Shown in pieces: positions 15,917 through 25,065 of a stretch of DNA of 64,000 bases. A program made the position numbers and the translations under genes. Below the pieces are notes generated by a model. That model saw only the letters and a program-made list of their open reading frames with translations. It made no database searches and had not been told where the DNA came from. Positions within the stretch are counted from its first letter, which is position 1. Each line of letters begins with the position of its first letter. This DNA comes from Bryobacter sp964387685 (lineage in GTDB: Bacteria; Acidobacteriota; Terriglobia; Bryobacterales; Bryobacteraceae): assembly GCA_964387685.1 (NCBI GenBank), contig CAYLXK010000001.1:1-64000 (forward strand), read 5' to 3'.

Positions 15917-16864
15917 ATGCCCAATCGCCGCGAAACCTTAAGTGCCTTGGCCGGGAGCGTGCTTGCGCCGGCCGCCCTCGAGGCCAGACCTTTGGCCTGG
16001 GACCGCTTTGCCGTGCTGACCGATGAGGTGGGCAAGGACGAGGCGGACGCGATTGCGTTTGCCAAGAAGTACAACGTGAGTTGGGTGGAGTTGCGGGACA
16101 CGCCGCGGGGGCAGGACCGGACGAAGAAAAGCGAGACGTATTTCCGGATGGCGCCCGAGAGGCTGAAGCAGGTGAAGGCGGACCTGGCGGCGAGCGGGCT
16201 ACGGGTAAGCTTCCTGAATACGGGCTTACTGAAGTTTGGGCTACCGGGCAGCGATTTGAAGATGAATCGGCCGGAGACGCCGGAAGCGAAGGTGGCCCGC
16301 GAGGCGCGGCAGGAGAAGGCCTACGCCGAAAGAATGGCCGACCTCGAACTGGCGATTCGGGCGGCGCATATTCTCGACGTGCCGATCCTGCGGGTATTTG
16401 CGTTTGTGCGCGTGAACGATGTGGGCGCGGTGTGGGAGCGGGTAGCGAACGACTTGGGCGAGTACGCCAAAGCAGCCGAGAAGCAGGGCGTGACGCTGCT
16501 GCTGGAGAACGAGAGCAGTTGCAATGTGGCGACGAGCCAGGAACTGGCGGACATGACGTTGAAGGTGAACTCCAAAGGCCTGGGGATGAATTGGGACCCG
16601 GATAACGGCTGGGGTAAGGAGCAGGCTTGGCCGGACGGCTACAAGGCGCTGCCCATGAAGAAGCTGGGCAATGTGCAGATGAAAGCCAATAATGTGATTG
16701 GGGCGCGGAAGGTAGACTGGGTGGCGATCCTGAAGGCGCTGGGCAAGGATGGCTATAAGGGGCGCGTGGGCCTGGAAACGCATGTCTTTGACGGGACCTT
16801 GATTGAGAAGGCGCATCTGTGTCTGGCGGAGATTCAGGGGTACTTTAAGGCCGCAGCGTCCTAG
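15917..16864 (+). CDS. Exported sugar phosphate isomerase/epimerase-like TIM-barrel protein
   Basis: A 315-residue protein starting MPNRRETLSALAGSVLAP, a twin-arginine-type signal. The rest is an AP_endonuc_2/xylose isomerase-like barrel: DEADAIAFAKKYNVSWVELR, VPILRVFAFVRV, VTLLLENESSC, LGMNWDPDNGW and GYKGRVGLETHVFDG. The conserved Glu, Asp, His and Glu of the metal site can be placed in LLLENE, NWDP and LETHVF. Acidobacteria encode many exported members; the substrate is unknown. The ATG lies one base after the preceding stop, so it is probably co-transcribed with the AI-2E gene. Confidence 0.85.
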   Translation: MPNRRETLSALAGSVLAPAALEARPLAWDRFAVLTDEVGKDEADAIAFAKKYNVSWVELRDTPRGQDRTKKSETYFRMAPERLKQVKADLAASGLRVSFLNTGLLKFGLPGSDLKMNRPETPEAKVAREARQEKAYAERMADLELAIRAAHILDVPILRVFAFVRVNDVGAVWERVANDLGEYAKAAEKQGVTLLLENESSCNVATSQELADMTLKVNSKGLGMNWDPDNGWGKEQAWPDGYKALPMKKLGNVQMKANNVIGARKVDWVAILKALGKDGYKGRVGLETHVFDGTLIEKAHLCLAEIQGYFKAAAS

Positions 16865-16873
16865 GAAGAAGCT

Positions 16874-16891
16874 CCCTTTACACTGAAGGGA
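16874..16891 (+). promoter_or_regulatory. -10-like element in a small hairpin ahead of serS
   Basis: CCCTT (16874-16878), loop TACACTG, AAGGG (16886-16890). The loop contains TACACT (16879-16884), a -10-like hexamer ending 7 bases before the serS ATG. There is no Shine-Dalgarno sequence. This suggests a leaderless transcript; the 5-bp stem may be chance. Confidence 0.4.
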
Positions 16892-18172
16892 ATGCACGAC
16901 CTTCAGATTTTCCGGAGCCAACTCGACCATGTGGCCGAGCGGTTGGCGACCCGGGGCTACCAATTAGACAAAGAGGCTTTTCGCGCGATTGACGCGCGGC
17001 GGCGCGAGGCGCTGACCGAGGTGGAACGCTTGAAGGCGGAGCGCAACGAGCGGTCGAAAGACATTGGCGCGCGCAAGAAGGCTGGGGAAGACACCGAGGA
17101 GTTGCAGGCGGCGGTGCGGGCGATTGGGGAGAGGGTGGCGGCGCTGGAGACGGATTCGGTGCGGCTGGACGAGGAATTTCGGGACCTATTGAAAGGCATT
17201 CCGAACCTGCCCCACGAAAGCGTGCCGGTGGGCAAGGACGAGCACGACAATGTGGAATTGCGGCGAGAGGGGGAACTGTTTCACCTCGACGTTCCTCCGA
17301 AGCCGCACTGGGACTTGGGGCCGGATTTAGGGATTCTCGACTTTGAAAGAGCGGCGAAGGTGACGGGGGCGCGCTTTGCCGTCTATCTTGGCATGGGAGC
17401 GAAGCTGGAACGGGCGCTGATCAATTTCATGCTGGATGAACATACGCAGCACCACGGGTATACCGAGACGCTGCCGCCGTTTTTGGTGAATAGCGAAAGC
17501 CTCTATGGGACCGGACAGTTGCCGAAGTTCGCCGAGGATTTGTTCAAGTGCGAGGGCACGGACTATTGGCTGGCGCCGACGGCGGAGGTGCCGGTGACCA
17601 ATCTGTTGCGGGATGAGACGGTGCCCGAAGAAAAGCTGCCGATTAAGCTGTGCGCGTATACGCCGTGCTTTCGCAGCGAAGCGGGCAGCCATGGACGCGA
17701 CGTGCGCGGCATCATCCGGCAGCATCAGTTTCAGAAGGTGGAGCTGGTGAAATTTGTTTCGCCGGAGACGACGATGGCGGAGCTAGATTCGTTGACGAAC
17801 GATGCGGAGAACATTCTGCGGCTACTGCGGCTGCCTTTTCGGACGGTGGCGTTGTGCACGGGGGACCTGGGATTTTCAAGCGCGCGGACGCATGACATCG
17901 AGGTGTGGCTGCCTGGGCAGCAGGCTTATAAGGAGATTTCAAGCTGTTCGAGCTTCGAATCGTTCCAGGCGAGGCGGGCGGGGATCCGGTATAAGGGGGG
18001 TAAGAAGAGCGAGTATCTGGCGACGTTAAACGGCAGCGGGCTGGCGGTGGGGCGAACCTGGGTGGCGATTGTGGAGAACTATCAACTGGCGGATGGGAGC
18101 ATTGTCGTGCCGGGGGTGCTGCGGCCTTATTTGAATGCGGAGCTGATTACGCCGGAGAAAGGGTTGGTTTAG
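16892..18172 (+). CDS. serS: Seryl-tRNA synthetase
   Basis: A 426-residue class II aminoacyl-tRNA synthetase that charges tRNA-Ser. Residues 1-110 form the long antiparallel coiled-coil arm (REALTEVERLKAERNERSKD). The core has motif 1 around residue 190, motif 2 FRSEAGSHGRDVRGIIRQHQ, and motif 3 LNGSGLAVGRTWVAIVENYQ, plus SSCSSFESFQARR, which binds serine and ATP. Length is normal for bacteria. It is separated from the preceding gene by only 27 bases, which contain a -10-like hexamer in a small hairpin, so it may have its own leaderless transcript. Confidence 0.97.
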   Translation: MHDLQIFRSQLDHVAERLATRGYQLDKEAFRAIDARRREALTEVERLKAERNERSKDIGARKKAGEDTEELQAAVRAIGERVAALETDSVRLDEEFRDLLKGIPNLPHESVPVGKDEHDNVELRREGELFHLDVPPKPHWDLGPDLGILDFERAAKVTGARFAVYLGMGAKLERALINFMLDEHTQHHGYTETLPPFLVNSESLYGTGQLPKFAEDLFKCEGTDYWLAPTAEVPVTNLLRDETVPEEKLPIKLCAYTPCFRSEAGSHGRDVRGIIRQHQFQKVELVKFVSPETTMAELDSLTNDAENILRLLRLPFRTVALCTGDLGFSSARTHDIEVWLPGQQAYKEISSCSSFESFQARRAGIRYKGGKKSEYLATLNGSGLAVGRTWVAIVENYQLADGSIVVPGVLRPYLNAELITPEKGLV

Positions 18173-18180
18173 GCCGCGAC

Positions 18181-18186
18181 TATACT
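18181..18186 (+). promoter_or_regulatory. -10 element upstream of the Uma2 gene
   Basis: TATACT (five of six consensus bases) ends 6 bases before the ATG at 18193, and no Shine-Dalgarno sequence is present. A TTGGTT is too close (11 bases) to be a -35. Compatible with leaderless transcription. Confidence 0.45.
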
Positions 18187-18192
18187 TGGCTT

Positions 18193-18732
18193 ATGGCGAC
18201 GACAACGCTACTGACCGCCGAAGAATTTCTGGCTCTGCCCAATGAAGAGGAGCGGTTGCTTGATTTAGACGAAGGCGAGGTGGTGGAAATGACGCGACCG
18301 GGGATGCCCCATGGAATCGTGGTGGGAAGGCTGGGGTTTGAGCTGGAAACGGCCATGCGGGCGGGAAAACTCGGGGTCGCAATCCCCAATGAGATCGCAT
18401 TTATTCTCAATGACGGCACTGTACGGTCACCGGACATTGCTATCTTGTTCGGCGATAGGGCGGTGGTGAAGCCCGGACCAGTTTATGGGCCTCCCGATAT
18501 TGCGATTGAGGTAGTTAGCCCGCACGATTGGTCCGCTCAAATTAACCGGAAGCGCAAACAGTATCTGGACGCGGGTGCGCAAGAAGTGTGGATCGTGGAG
18601 CCCGAAATTCAAATGGTGGAGATTTACCGGCAGGACGGAAGCTGGAGCGGCATTGAAGCGCCCTCCGTTCTGACGTCGCGGCTGATTCCCGGCTTGGCGA
18701 TCGATCTTGCGGCCATCTTTCTGTTAGCCTGA
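18193..18732 (+). CDS. Uma2-family PD-(D/E)XK nuclease-like protein
   Basis: A 179-residue protein of the Uma2 (DUF820) family, a PD-(D/E)XK nuclease superfamily member. The putative active-site residues are visible: SPDIAIL (Asp), IAIEVVSP (Glu), and KRKQYLDAGAQEVWIVEP (Lys). Uma2 genes occur in many copies in cyanobacteria and several other phyla, often as orphans; their role is unknown and they may derive from mobile elements. Here the gene sits alone between serS and recO, outside the otherwise housekeeping cluster. A -10-like hexamer precedes the start. Confidence 0.85.
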   Translation: MATTTLLTAEEFLALPNEEERLLDLDEGEVVEMTRPGMPHGIVVGRLGFELETAMRAGKLGVAIPNEIAFILNDGTVRSPDIAILFGDRAVVKPGPVYGPPDIAIEVVSPHDWSAQINRKRKQYLDAGAQEVWIVEPEIQMVEIYRQDGSWSGIEAPSVLTSRLIPGLAIDLAAIFLLA

Positions 18733-18747
18733 ACCTTAAGCGTAGGC

Positions 18748-19389
18748 ATGCCGGTACAGGCGAGCGAGGCCATCGTGCTTCGGACTTTCCCGCTCAAAGA
18801 GGCCGATTTGATCGTCAGCTTCTTTACCCGTGACCAAGGAAAAATGCGTGGCGTGGCCAATCGGGCGCGAAGACCCAAGGGCGGCTTTGGATCGTCATTT
18901 GAGCGCTTGAATCATGTACGAATTCACTACACGGCGAAAGAGAACCGGGAACTGGTCCGCATCGACAGTTGCGATTTGATTCACTCGCAGTTTGGGCTAG
19001 CGCGCGACTACTCGACGGGTGTGGCGCTGGACGTAATGGCCGAAATTAGCGAGTATTTACTGCCTCCGGCGGAAGCGAACGAACGCTTTTTCCGCTTGCT
19101 TATGAGTATGCTGGAGTACTTGCGCGGCAACGAAGACGGCCTGTGGAGGGCGACCACCTACTTTCAGGCTTGGGCCGTGCGGCTGAGCGGATTCCTACCG
19201 GAACTGCGCTTATCGGAAGCGGCGGCGGCGCAACAGGCCGAGATTTTCAAGTATCCGATTGTGCAATTGAACGAGCGAAGCTGGACGCGGGAAAGCACGG
19301 CCGAATTGCGGCGGCCTCTGTTGCGATTGATCGAAGCGCACATTGAAAGGCGCCTGCTGGCGGCGCCGATTTTGGAAGGCACGGAATGA
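18748..19389 (+). CDS. recO: DNA repair protein RecO
   Basis: RecO helps load RecA at single-stranded gaps in the RecFOR pathway. The 213-residue protein has the N-terminal OB fold with the hallmark AIVLRTFPLKEADLIVSFFT, followed by GKMRGVANRARRPKG, then an all-helical C-terminal domain including YLLPPAEANERFFRLL. The zinc-binding CxxC pairs found in some RecO proteins are absent, and the protein is somewhat shorter than the usual 240-250 residues. Its TGA overlaps the ATG of glyQ by four bases (ATGA), so the two are translationally coupled. Confidence 0.92.
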   Translation: MPVQASEAIVLRTFPLKEADLIVSFFTRDQGKMRGVANRARRPKGGFGSSFERLNHVRIHYTAKENRELVRIDSCDLIHSQFGLARDYSTGVALDVMAEISEYLLPPAEANERFFRLLMSMLEYLRGNEDGLWRATTYFQAWAVRLSGFLPELRLSEAAAAQQAEIFKYPIVQLNERSWTRESTAELRRPLLRLIEAHIERRLLAAPILEGTE

Positions 19390-20303
19390 AGACCTATCAG
19401 GAAATGATCTTCCGCCTGAAGAGTTATTGGGCGGAGCGGGGCGCCATTATCCAGGAGCCCTACGACGTGGAAGTAGGGGCCGGGACGATGTGCCCGGAGA
19501 CCTTTCTGCGCGTGTTGGGGCCGGAGCCGTACCGGGTGGCTTATGTGCAGCCGAGCCGACGGCCGGCGGATGGGCGCTATGGCGAAAATCCCAATCGATT
19601 GTACAAGCACCAGCAGTTGCAGGTGATTCTGAAGCCGACGCCGGAGGATGTGCTGGAGCAGTATTTGGGGTCGCTGGAGGCAATCGGCATCGACCTGAAG
19701 AAGCACGACATCAAGTTTGAGGAAGACAACTGGGAATCGCCGACCTTGGGGGCGTGGGGCATTGGTTGGCAGGTGATGCTGGACGGAATGGAGATCACGC
19801 AGTTTACGTACTTCCAGCAATGCGGCGGCGTGGACTTGGAGCTGATTCCGGCGGAAATTACGTATGGCCTGGAGCGGCTGTGCGCGTTCCTGCAGGACCG
19901 CGAGAGCGTTTACGACATTGCGTGGACGGCGGAGTTTCCTTATGCGGCGGTGCGGCTGAAGGAAGAGCAGCAGCATTCGGTCTATAACTTTGAGATGGCG
20001 CATGTGCCGACGTTGTGGAAGTTGTTCGAGCTGCACGAGGGCGAGTGCCAGCGGCTGCTGGACCTGTACCGCAACGAGCATCGGCAGGATGCCCGGCTAC
20101 GGGGACGCTTCCCGGTATTGGCGGCTTATGACCAAGTGCTGAAGTGTTCGAACCTGTTTAATCTGCTGGATGCACGGGGCGCGATTAGCGTGACGGAGCG
20201 GGTAGGCGTGATTGGGCGGGTACGCAAGTTGGCGGTGGGGGTGGCGCAGATGTGGGCGGACCAGCAGTTTGGCAAACATGAGACGGACGAGGTGGCGGCG
20301 TAA
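19386..20303 (+). CDS. glyQ: Glycyl-tRNA synthetase alpha subunit
   Basis: The catalytic alpha subunit of the heterotetrameric bacterial GlyRS. The 305 residues show MIFRLKSYWAERGAIIQEPY, YVQPSRRPADGRYGENPNR (motif 2 region), QLQVILKPTPED and FTYFQQCGGVDLELIPAEIT, all diagnostic. Length is normal. The start overlaps the recO stop by four bases and the stop overlaps the glyS ATG by one base (TAATG). These overlaps should balance subunit synthesis. Confidence 0.97.
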   Translation: MKTYQEMIFRLKSYWAERGAIIQEPYDVEVGAGTMCPETFLRVLGPEPYRVAYVQPSRRPADGRYGENPNRLYKHQQLQVILKPTPEDVLEQYLGSLEAIGIDLKKHDIKFEEDNWESPTLGAWGIGWQVMLDGMEITQFTYFQQCGGVDLELIPAEITYGLERLCAFLQDRESVYDIAWTAEFPYAAVRLKEEQQHSVYNFEMAHVPTLWKLFELHEGECQRLLDLYRNEHRQDARLRGRFPVLAAYDQVLKCSNLFNLLDARGAISVTERVGVIGRVRKLAVGVAQMWADQQFGKHETDEVAA

Positions 20304-22276
20304 TGGAGGGGCTGGATTTTTTGCTGGAAGTGGGAGTGGAGGAGATACCGGACTGGATGATCCCGGAGGGGCTGGCGCACTTGCGGGCGTCGGTGGAAGG
20401 CTTGTTGCCAGGGGCGACGGTGGATTGGGCGGAAGCGACGCCGCGGCGTTTGGCAGTGCGAGCCAGCGGGGTGCAGGCGAAAGAAGCGGACCGCGTGGAA
20501 TTGATTTCGGGCCCGGCCAAAGGGGCGCCGGAGGCGGCGGTGGCGGGCTTTGCGAAGAAACAGGGCCTTGCCATTGCGGATTTAGAATTGCGGACGACGG
20601 AGAAGGGCGAGAAGTACGTTTACGAAAAGAAGGTGAGCGGGCGCGCGACGGCGGCGGTGCTGGCCGAGGGGTTACCAAAGGCGATTCTGGGGATTCCGTG
20701 GCCGAAGACGATGTTGTGGCCCGCGAAGGATGGCGCGCGGTTTATCCGGCCGATCCGGTGGCTGCTGGCGCTGTTGGGCGGCGAGGTGGTGCCGTTTTCG
20801 ATCAATGGGATCGCGAGTGGGAACGAGACGTGGGGGCATCGGCAACTGGGGCGCTTCCACCTGCCGGTGACGATTGCGAGCTATGAGGAGACGCTGCGCA
20901 GCAACTTTGTGATTTTGAAGGCGAGCGAGCGGCGGGCGAAGATTGTGGCCGAATTGCCCGAGGGCGTAAAGGCGGACGCGGCGCTGCTTGAGACGCTGAC
21001 CTACATCACGGAGTATCCGACGGCGATCACGGGCGAGTTTTCATCGGACTATTTGGCATTGCCCGCCGAGGTGCTGGTGACGGTGATGCGTTTTCACCAG
21101 AAGTATTTTTCGGTGGAGGCGGCACCCGGAGAGCTCGCGCCGCGCTTTGTGGCGGTGATGAATACGGCGAGCGACCCAGAGGGGCTGGTGCGGCATGGGA
21201 ATGAGCGGGTGCTGCGGGCGCGCTTCAACGATGCGCGGTTCTTCTACGATGTGGACCAGCAGAAGAAGCTGGCGGCGCGCGTGGAAGACTTAAAGGCCGT
21301 CACGTTCCAAGCGCAATTGGGAAGCTATCACGCGAAGACGGAGCGGGTGGTTGCGCTGGTGAAAGAGCTGGGTGGGGACGCCGACGCGGTGCGGGCGGCG
21401 GAGCTGGCAAAGACCGATCTGACGACGGATATGGTGAAGGAGTTTACGGAACTGCAGGGGGTTGTGGGCGGGCTTTACGCGAAGGCGCAAGGCGAGACCG
21501 AAGGCGTCGCGACGGCGATCTACGATCACTACAAGCCGCAGAGCATGGAAGACTCGATTCCGCGTACGAAGGCGGGGCAACTGTTGAGCTTGGCCGATAA
21601 GGTGGACACGCTGCGGGGGTGTTTCGGAATTGGGCTGATACCGACGGGATCGAAGGATCCTTTTGGATTACGGCGGGCGGCGCAGGGAGTGGTGAGGATT
21701 CTGGCCGAGGGGGAATTGCGTTTTGGGTTGCGGGCACTGGCCGGTGGCGTGGAGAAGCTGGAAGAGTTTCTGCTTGACCGCGTGCGCTATTACTTCCAGG
21801 AAATCCGCGGCTATGCCTACGACGAGGTGAACGCGGTCTTTGCGTCGGGCGTCGATGAACTGCAGGACGTTGAGTCGCGGCTGGAGGCCGTAAAGGCCGT
21901 GCGGAAGACGGAAGATTTCGAAGCGCTGGCGGGGAGCTTCAAGCGCATTGGCAATATTCTTGAGCAAGCAAAGTTTAGGCCCGCGGTTGGTCTGGAAGAA
22001 GGGTTGTTTGAGCATGAGGCCGAGAAGGGGCTAGCGGCGGCCTTCTCGCGGGTGCAAGCGGAGGCCAAAAGTAAATCGTATGGCGAAGCGCTGGCGGCGG
22101 CGGCGACGCTGCGCCCGGCGGTGGACGCATTTTTCGACCAAGTTCTGGTCAACTCGCCGGATGCCCGCATCCGGGCGAATCGGCTAACATTGTTGTTTAA
22201 CCTCAAAGCGGAGTTTTCGGGTATCGCCGATTTCTCTGAAATTGTTCCTAGATCACAGGAGAATCTCGCTTCATGA
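20303..22276 (+). CDS. glyS: Glycyl-tRNA synthetase beta subunit
   Basis: The 657-residue beta subunit binds tRNA-Gly and completes GlyRS. Recognised by the N-terminus DFLLEVGVEEIPDWMI, by the segments FIRPIRWLLALLGG and ETWGHRQLGR, by the HD-like region and by the C-terminal anticodon-binding domain ending in LFNLKAEFSGIADF. It is a little shorter than the typical 680-700 residues. The start shares one base with the glyQ stop; the stop overlaps the ppdK ATG by four bases. AGGAGA ten bases before the ppdK ATG lies inside this gene. Confidence 0.96.
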   Translation: MEGLDFLLEVGVEEIPDWMIPEGLAHLRASVEGLLPGATVDWAEATPRRLAVRASGVQAKEADRVELISGPAKGAPEAAVAGFAKKQGLAIADLELRTTEKGEKYVYEKKVSGRATAAVLAEGLPKAILGIPWPKTMLWPAKDGARFIRPIRWLLALLGGEVVPFSINGIASGNETWGHRQLGRFHLPVTIASYEETLRSNFVILKASERRAKIVAELPEGVKADAALLETLTYITEYPTAITGEFSSDYLALPAEVLVTVMRFHQKYFSVEAAPGELAPRFVAVMNTASDPEGLVRHGNERVLRARFNDARFFYDVDQQKKLAARVEDLKAVTFQAQLGSYHAKTERVVALVKELGGDADAVRAAELAKTDLTTDMVKEFTELQGVVGGLYAKAQGETEGVATAIYDHYKPQSMEDSIPRTKAGQLLSLADKVDTLRGCFGIGLIPTGSKDPFGLRRAAQGVVRILAEGELRFGLRALAGGVEKLEEFLLDRVRYYFQEIRGYAYDEVNAVFASGVDELQDVESRLEAVKAVRKTEDFEALAGSFKRIGNILEQAKFRPAVGLEEGLFEHEAEKGLAAAFSRVQAEAKSKSYGEALAAAATLRPAVDAFFDQVLVNSPDARIRANRLTLLFNLKAEFSGIADFSEIVPRSQENLAS

Positions 22277-25008
22277 AGAAGTATGTCTATTCGTTCGGGG
22301 GCCCTGGCACCGAAGGCGATAAGAGCATGAAAGACTTGCTCGGCGGCAAAGGCGCTAACCTTGCCGAGATGTGCCGCAATGGCCTGCCCGTTCCCGGCGG
22401 CTTTACGGTTTCGACGGAGGTTTGCAATATCTACTTCCAGAACGGGAACCAGGTGCCCGCCGACATCCAGCAAGAGCAGCACGACGCGCTGGAGAGGCTG
22501 GAGGCGCTGATGGGCAAGAAGCTCGGCGACCCCAACGATCCGCTTTTGCTAAGCGTGCGCAGCGGCGCGAAGTTCTCGATGCCCGGGATGATGAATACGA
22601 TTCTCAATCTGGGCCTGAACGACGTGACGACGGAAGGTTTGTCGAAGAAGAGCGGCAATCCGCGCTTTGCTTACGACTGCTACCGGCGTTTCATCCAGAT
22701 GTTCGGCGAAGTGGCCTTGAACATCGAGATGGAGCACTTCGACCACATCTTCGACGAGAAGAAAAAGAAGCGCAAGGTAAAGCTGGATACGGACCTGACG
22801 GCCGAAGACCTGCAGGCGATCATCGCCGACTACAAGAAGCTGGTGCGGAAGGAAACCAAAAAGGAATTCCCGCAGGACGCTCACGTACAACTGGACATGG
22901 CGAGGGACGCCGTGTTCAGAAGCTGGAACAACGACAAGGCGATTTACTACCGCAAGATGGAGCGGATTCCGGACGACATCGGCACGGCGGCAAACATCCA
23001 GGCGATGGTCTTCGGGAATATGGGCGACGACTGTGGAACGGGCGTGGGCTTTACGCGCGACCCGGGCAGCGGCGAGAAGGTGTTCTACGGCGAGTTCCTG
23101 ATCAACGCGCAAGGCGAAGACGTGGTGGCCGGCATTCGGACGCCGCAGCCGATTGCGGATCTTGAGAAGATCATGCCCGAGGCCTTCCATGAGCTGCAAG
23201 AGATTACGACCAATCTCGAGAAGGCTTATCAGGATATGCAGGACTTCGAGTTCACCATCGAAGGCGGCAAGCTGTATATGCTGCAAACCCGCAACGGCAA
23301 GCGGACGGGCCCGGCGGCGGTGCGCATCGCGGTGGAGATGGTGGAAGAGGGTTTGATCTCGAAGGAAGAGGCGATCAAGCGCGTGGCGCCGAGCCAGTTG
23401 GATCAATTGCTGCACCCGGTCTTCGACGTGCCGACGCTGAAGACGCTGACCAAGGTGACGAGCGGCATCGCAGCGAGCCCCGGTGCGGCGGTGGGCAAGG
23501 CGGCGTTCTCGGCCGAAGGCGCCGTGGAGATGGCCAAGAGTGCGCCCGCGATTCTGGTGCGCAAGGAAACGACGCCGGACGATATCGCGGGTATGGACGC
23601 GGCCAAGGGCATCCTGACGGCGGTGGGCGGCAAGAGCTCGCACGCGGCCGTTGTCGCCCGTGGTATGGGCCGGCCTTGTATTGTGGGCGCGGGATCGATC
23701 CAGATCGATGAGAAGGGCAAGAAGTTCACCGCGAAGGTGGGCGATAAGACGATCACGGTGAAGGAAGGCGACTTCATTTCGATCGACGGCACGACGGGCG
23801 CGGTGTATCTGGGCGCGGCGAAAACGGTGGAGCCGAACACGAAGAGCGGCTTCCTGGCGACGTTTATGACTTGGGCCGACGAATTTCGCGGCGGTTTTGG
23901 CGTGCGCGCGAATGCCGATATTCCCCGCGACGCGAAGGCGGCGCGCAACTTTGGCGCCGAGGGCATCGGGCTGTGCCGCACGGAACACATGTTCTTTGCC
24001 GAGGACCGTTTGCCGCTGATGCAGGCGATGATTCTGGCTCGCGACGAGAAGAGCCGGCGCGCGGCGTTGAACAAGCTGCTGCCGATGCAGCGCAAGGATT
24101 TCGTGGGATTGTTTGAAGCGATGGAAGGCTTTCCGGTGGTGATCCGGACGCTGGATCCGCCGCTGCACGAATTCTTGCCAAAGCGCGAAGACCTGATGGT
24201 GGCGCTGGCGAAGCTGCCGCACGCGGGCGGCAAAGAGAAGAAGGAAATGGCCGAGAAGTTCGGCTGCAAAGTAGGCGAATTGAAGAAGGCGATCCCCGCG
24301 CTGTTGCATCGCGTGGAGGAATTGCACGAGATGAACCCGATGCTGGGGCATCGCGGATGCCGTCTGGGGATTACCTATCCGGAAATCACCGAGATGCAGG
24401 CGCGGGCCATTTTCGAGGCGGCGGTCATTGTGGCCAAGAAGGGCAAGAAGATCATTCCGGAAGTGATGATCCCGCTGGTGGGCGGCTACCGCGAACTCGA
24501 TCACCAGAAGTTGATCGTAGAGCGAGTGGCGCACGAGGTGCTGGAGAAGGCCGGCATGATGAGCCTGAAGTATTACGTTGGGACGATGATCGAGATTCCG
24601 CGAGCGGCGATCACGGCCGATGAGATTGCGCAGTATGCGGAGTTCTTCAGCTTCGGCACCAACGACTTAACGCAGACGACGATGGGCTTGTCGCGCGACG
24701 ACTATACGAAATTCAACGCTCACTATGAGAGCTTGAAGATCTTCAAGACGGATCCGTTTGGCTCGCTCGATCAAGAGGGCGTGGGCAAGCTGATTTCGCA
24801 TGCCATCGAACTAGGCCGCAAGACGCGTCCGGACATCGAGATTGGCATCTGCGGCGAACATGGCGGCGATCCCGAAAGCGTAGCGTTCTGCTATCGCGTG
24901 GGGATGAACTATGTGAGTTGCTCGCCCTACCGGGTGCCGATCGCTCGCTTGGCGGCGGCGCAGGCTGCGCTGGCCAAGGGCGGCAAGACCGAGAGCCGCA
25001 CGGCTTAG
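22273..25008 (+). CDS. ppdK: Pyruvate, phosphate dikinase
   Basis: PPDK interconverts pyruvate + ATP + Pi and phosphoenolpyruvate + AMP + PPi. The 911-residue protein has the N-terminal ATP-grasp domain (KDLLGGKGANLAEM), the swivelling phosphohistidine domain with GGKSSHAAVVARGMGRPCIVG (His457), and the C-terminal PEP/pyruvate barrel with FSFGTNDLTQTTMGLSRDD and the catalytic Cys883 in YVSCSPYRVP. The usual TSH before the active-site His, whose Thr is the target of the PPDK regulatory protein, is SSH here. No regulatory protein gene is adjacent. It is the last gene of the overlapping recO-glyQ-glyS-ppdK chain and is followed by a terminator. Confidence 0.97.
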   Translation: MKKYVYSFGGPGTEGDKSMKDLLGGKGANLAEMCRNGLPVPGGFTVSTEVCNIYFQNGNQVPADIQQEQHDALERLEALMGKKLGDPNDPLLLSVRSGAKFSMPGMMNTILNLGLNDVTTEGLSKKSGNPRFAYDCYRRFIQMFGEVALNIEMEHFDHIFDEKKKKRKVKLDTDLTAEDLQAIIADYKKLVRKETKKEFPQDAHVQLDMARDAVFRSWNNDKAIYYRKMERIPDDIGTAANIQAMVFGNMGDDCGTGVGFTRDPGSGEKVFYGEFLINAQGEDVVAGIRTPQPIADLEKIMPEAFHELQEITTNLEKAYQDMQDFEFTIEGGKLYMLQTRNGKRTGPAAVRIAVEMVEEGLISKEEAIKRVAPSQLDQLLHPVFDVPTLKTLTKVTSGIAASPGAAVGKAAFSAEGAVEMAKSAPAILVRKETTPDDIAGMDAAKGILTAVGGKSSHAAVVARGMGRPCIVGAGSIQIDEKGKKFTAKVGDKTITVKEGDFISIDGTTGAVYLGAAKTVEPNTKSGFLATFMTWADEFRGGFGVRANADIPRDAKAARNFGAEGIGLCRTEHMFFAEDRLPLMQAMILARDEKSRRAALNKLLPMQRKDFVGLFEAMEGFPVVIRTLDPPLHEFLPKREDLMVALAKLPHAGGKEKKEMAEKFGCKVGELKKAIPALLHRVEELHEMNPMLGHRGCRLGITYPEITEMQARAIFEAAVIVAKKGKKIIPEVMIPLVGGYRELDHQKLIVERVAHEVLEKAGMMSLKYYVGTMIEIPRAAITADEIAQYAEFFSFGTNDLTQTTMGLSRDDYTKFNAHYESLKIFKTDPFGSLDQEGVGKLISHAIELGRKTRPDIEIGICGEHGGDPESVAFCYRVGMNYVSCSPYRVPIARLAAAQAALAKGGKTESRTA

Positions 25009-25032
25009 GTTCTTAATCCAAACAACGCGAGG

Positions 25033-25065
25033 GGCCATCCGCAAGGGTGGCCTCTTTGGTTTTTT
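25033..25065 (+). terminator. Intrinsic terminator after ppdK
   Basis: GGCCATCC (25033-25040), the GNRA-type loop GCAA, and GGGTGGCC (25045-25052) form an 8-bp stem with one G-U pair, followed by TCTTTGG and TTTTTT (25060-25065). It ends the recO-glyQS-ppdK transcript and abuts the convergent gene end at 25064. Confidence 0.85.

Noticed and set aside
22549..24534. Long open frame on the minus strand opposite ppdK (about 660 codons)
   Set aside because: It mirrors the codon structure of ppdK, which is certain from its active-site motifs. GC-rich genes produce such shadow frames; the translation is rich in Arg/His/Leu with no motif.
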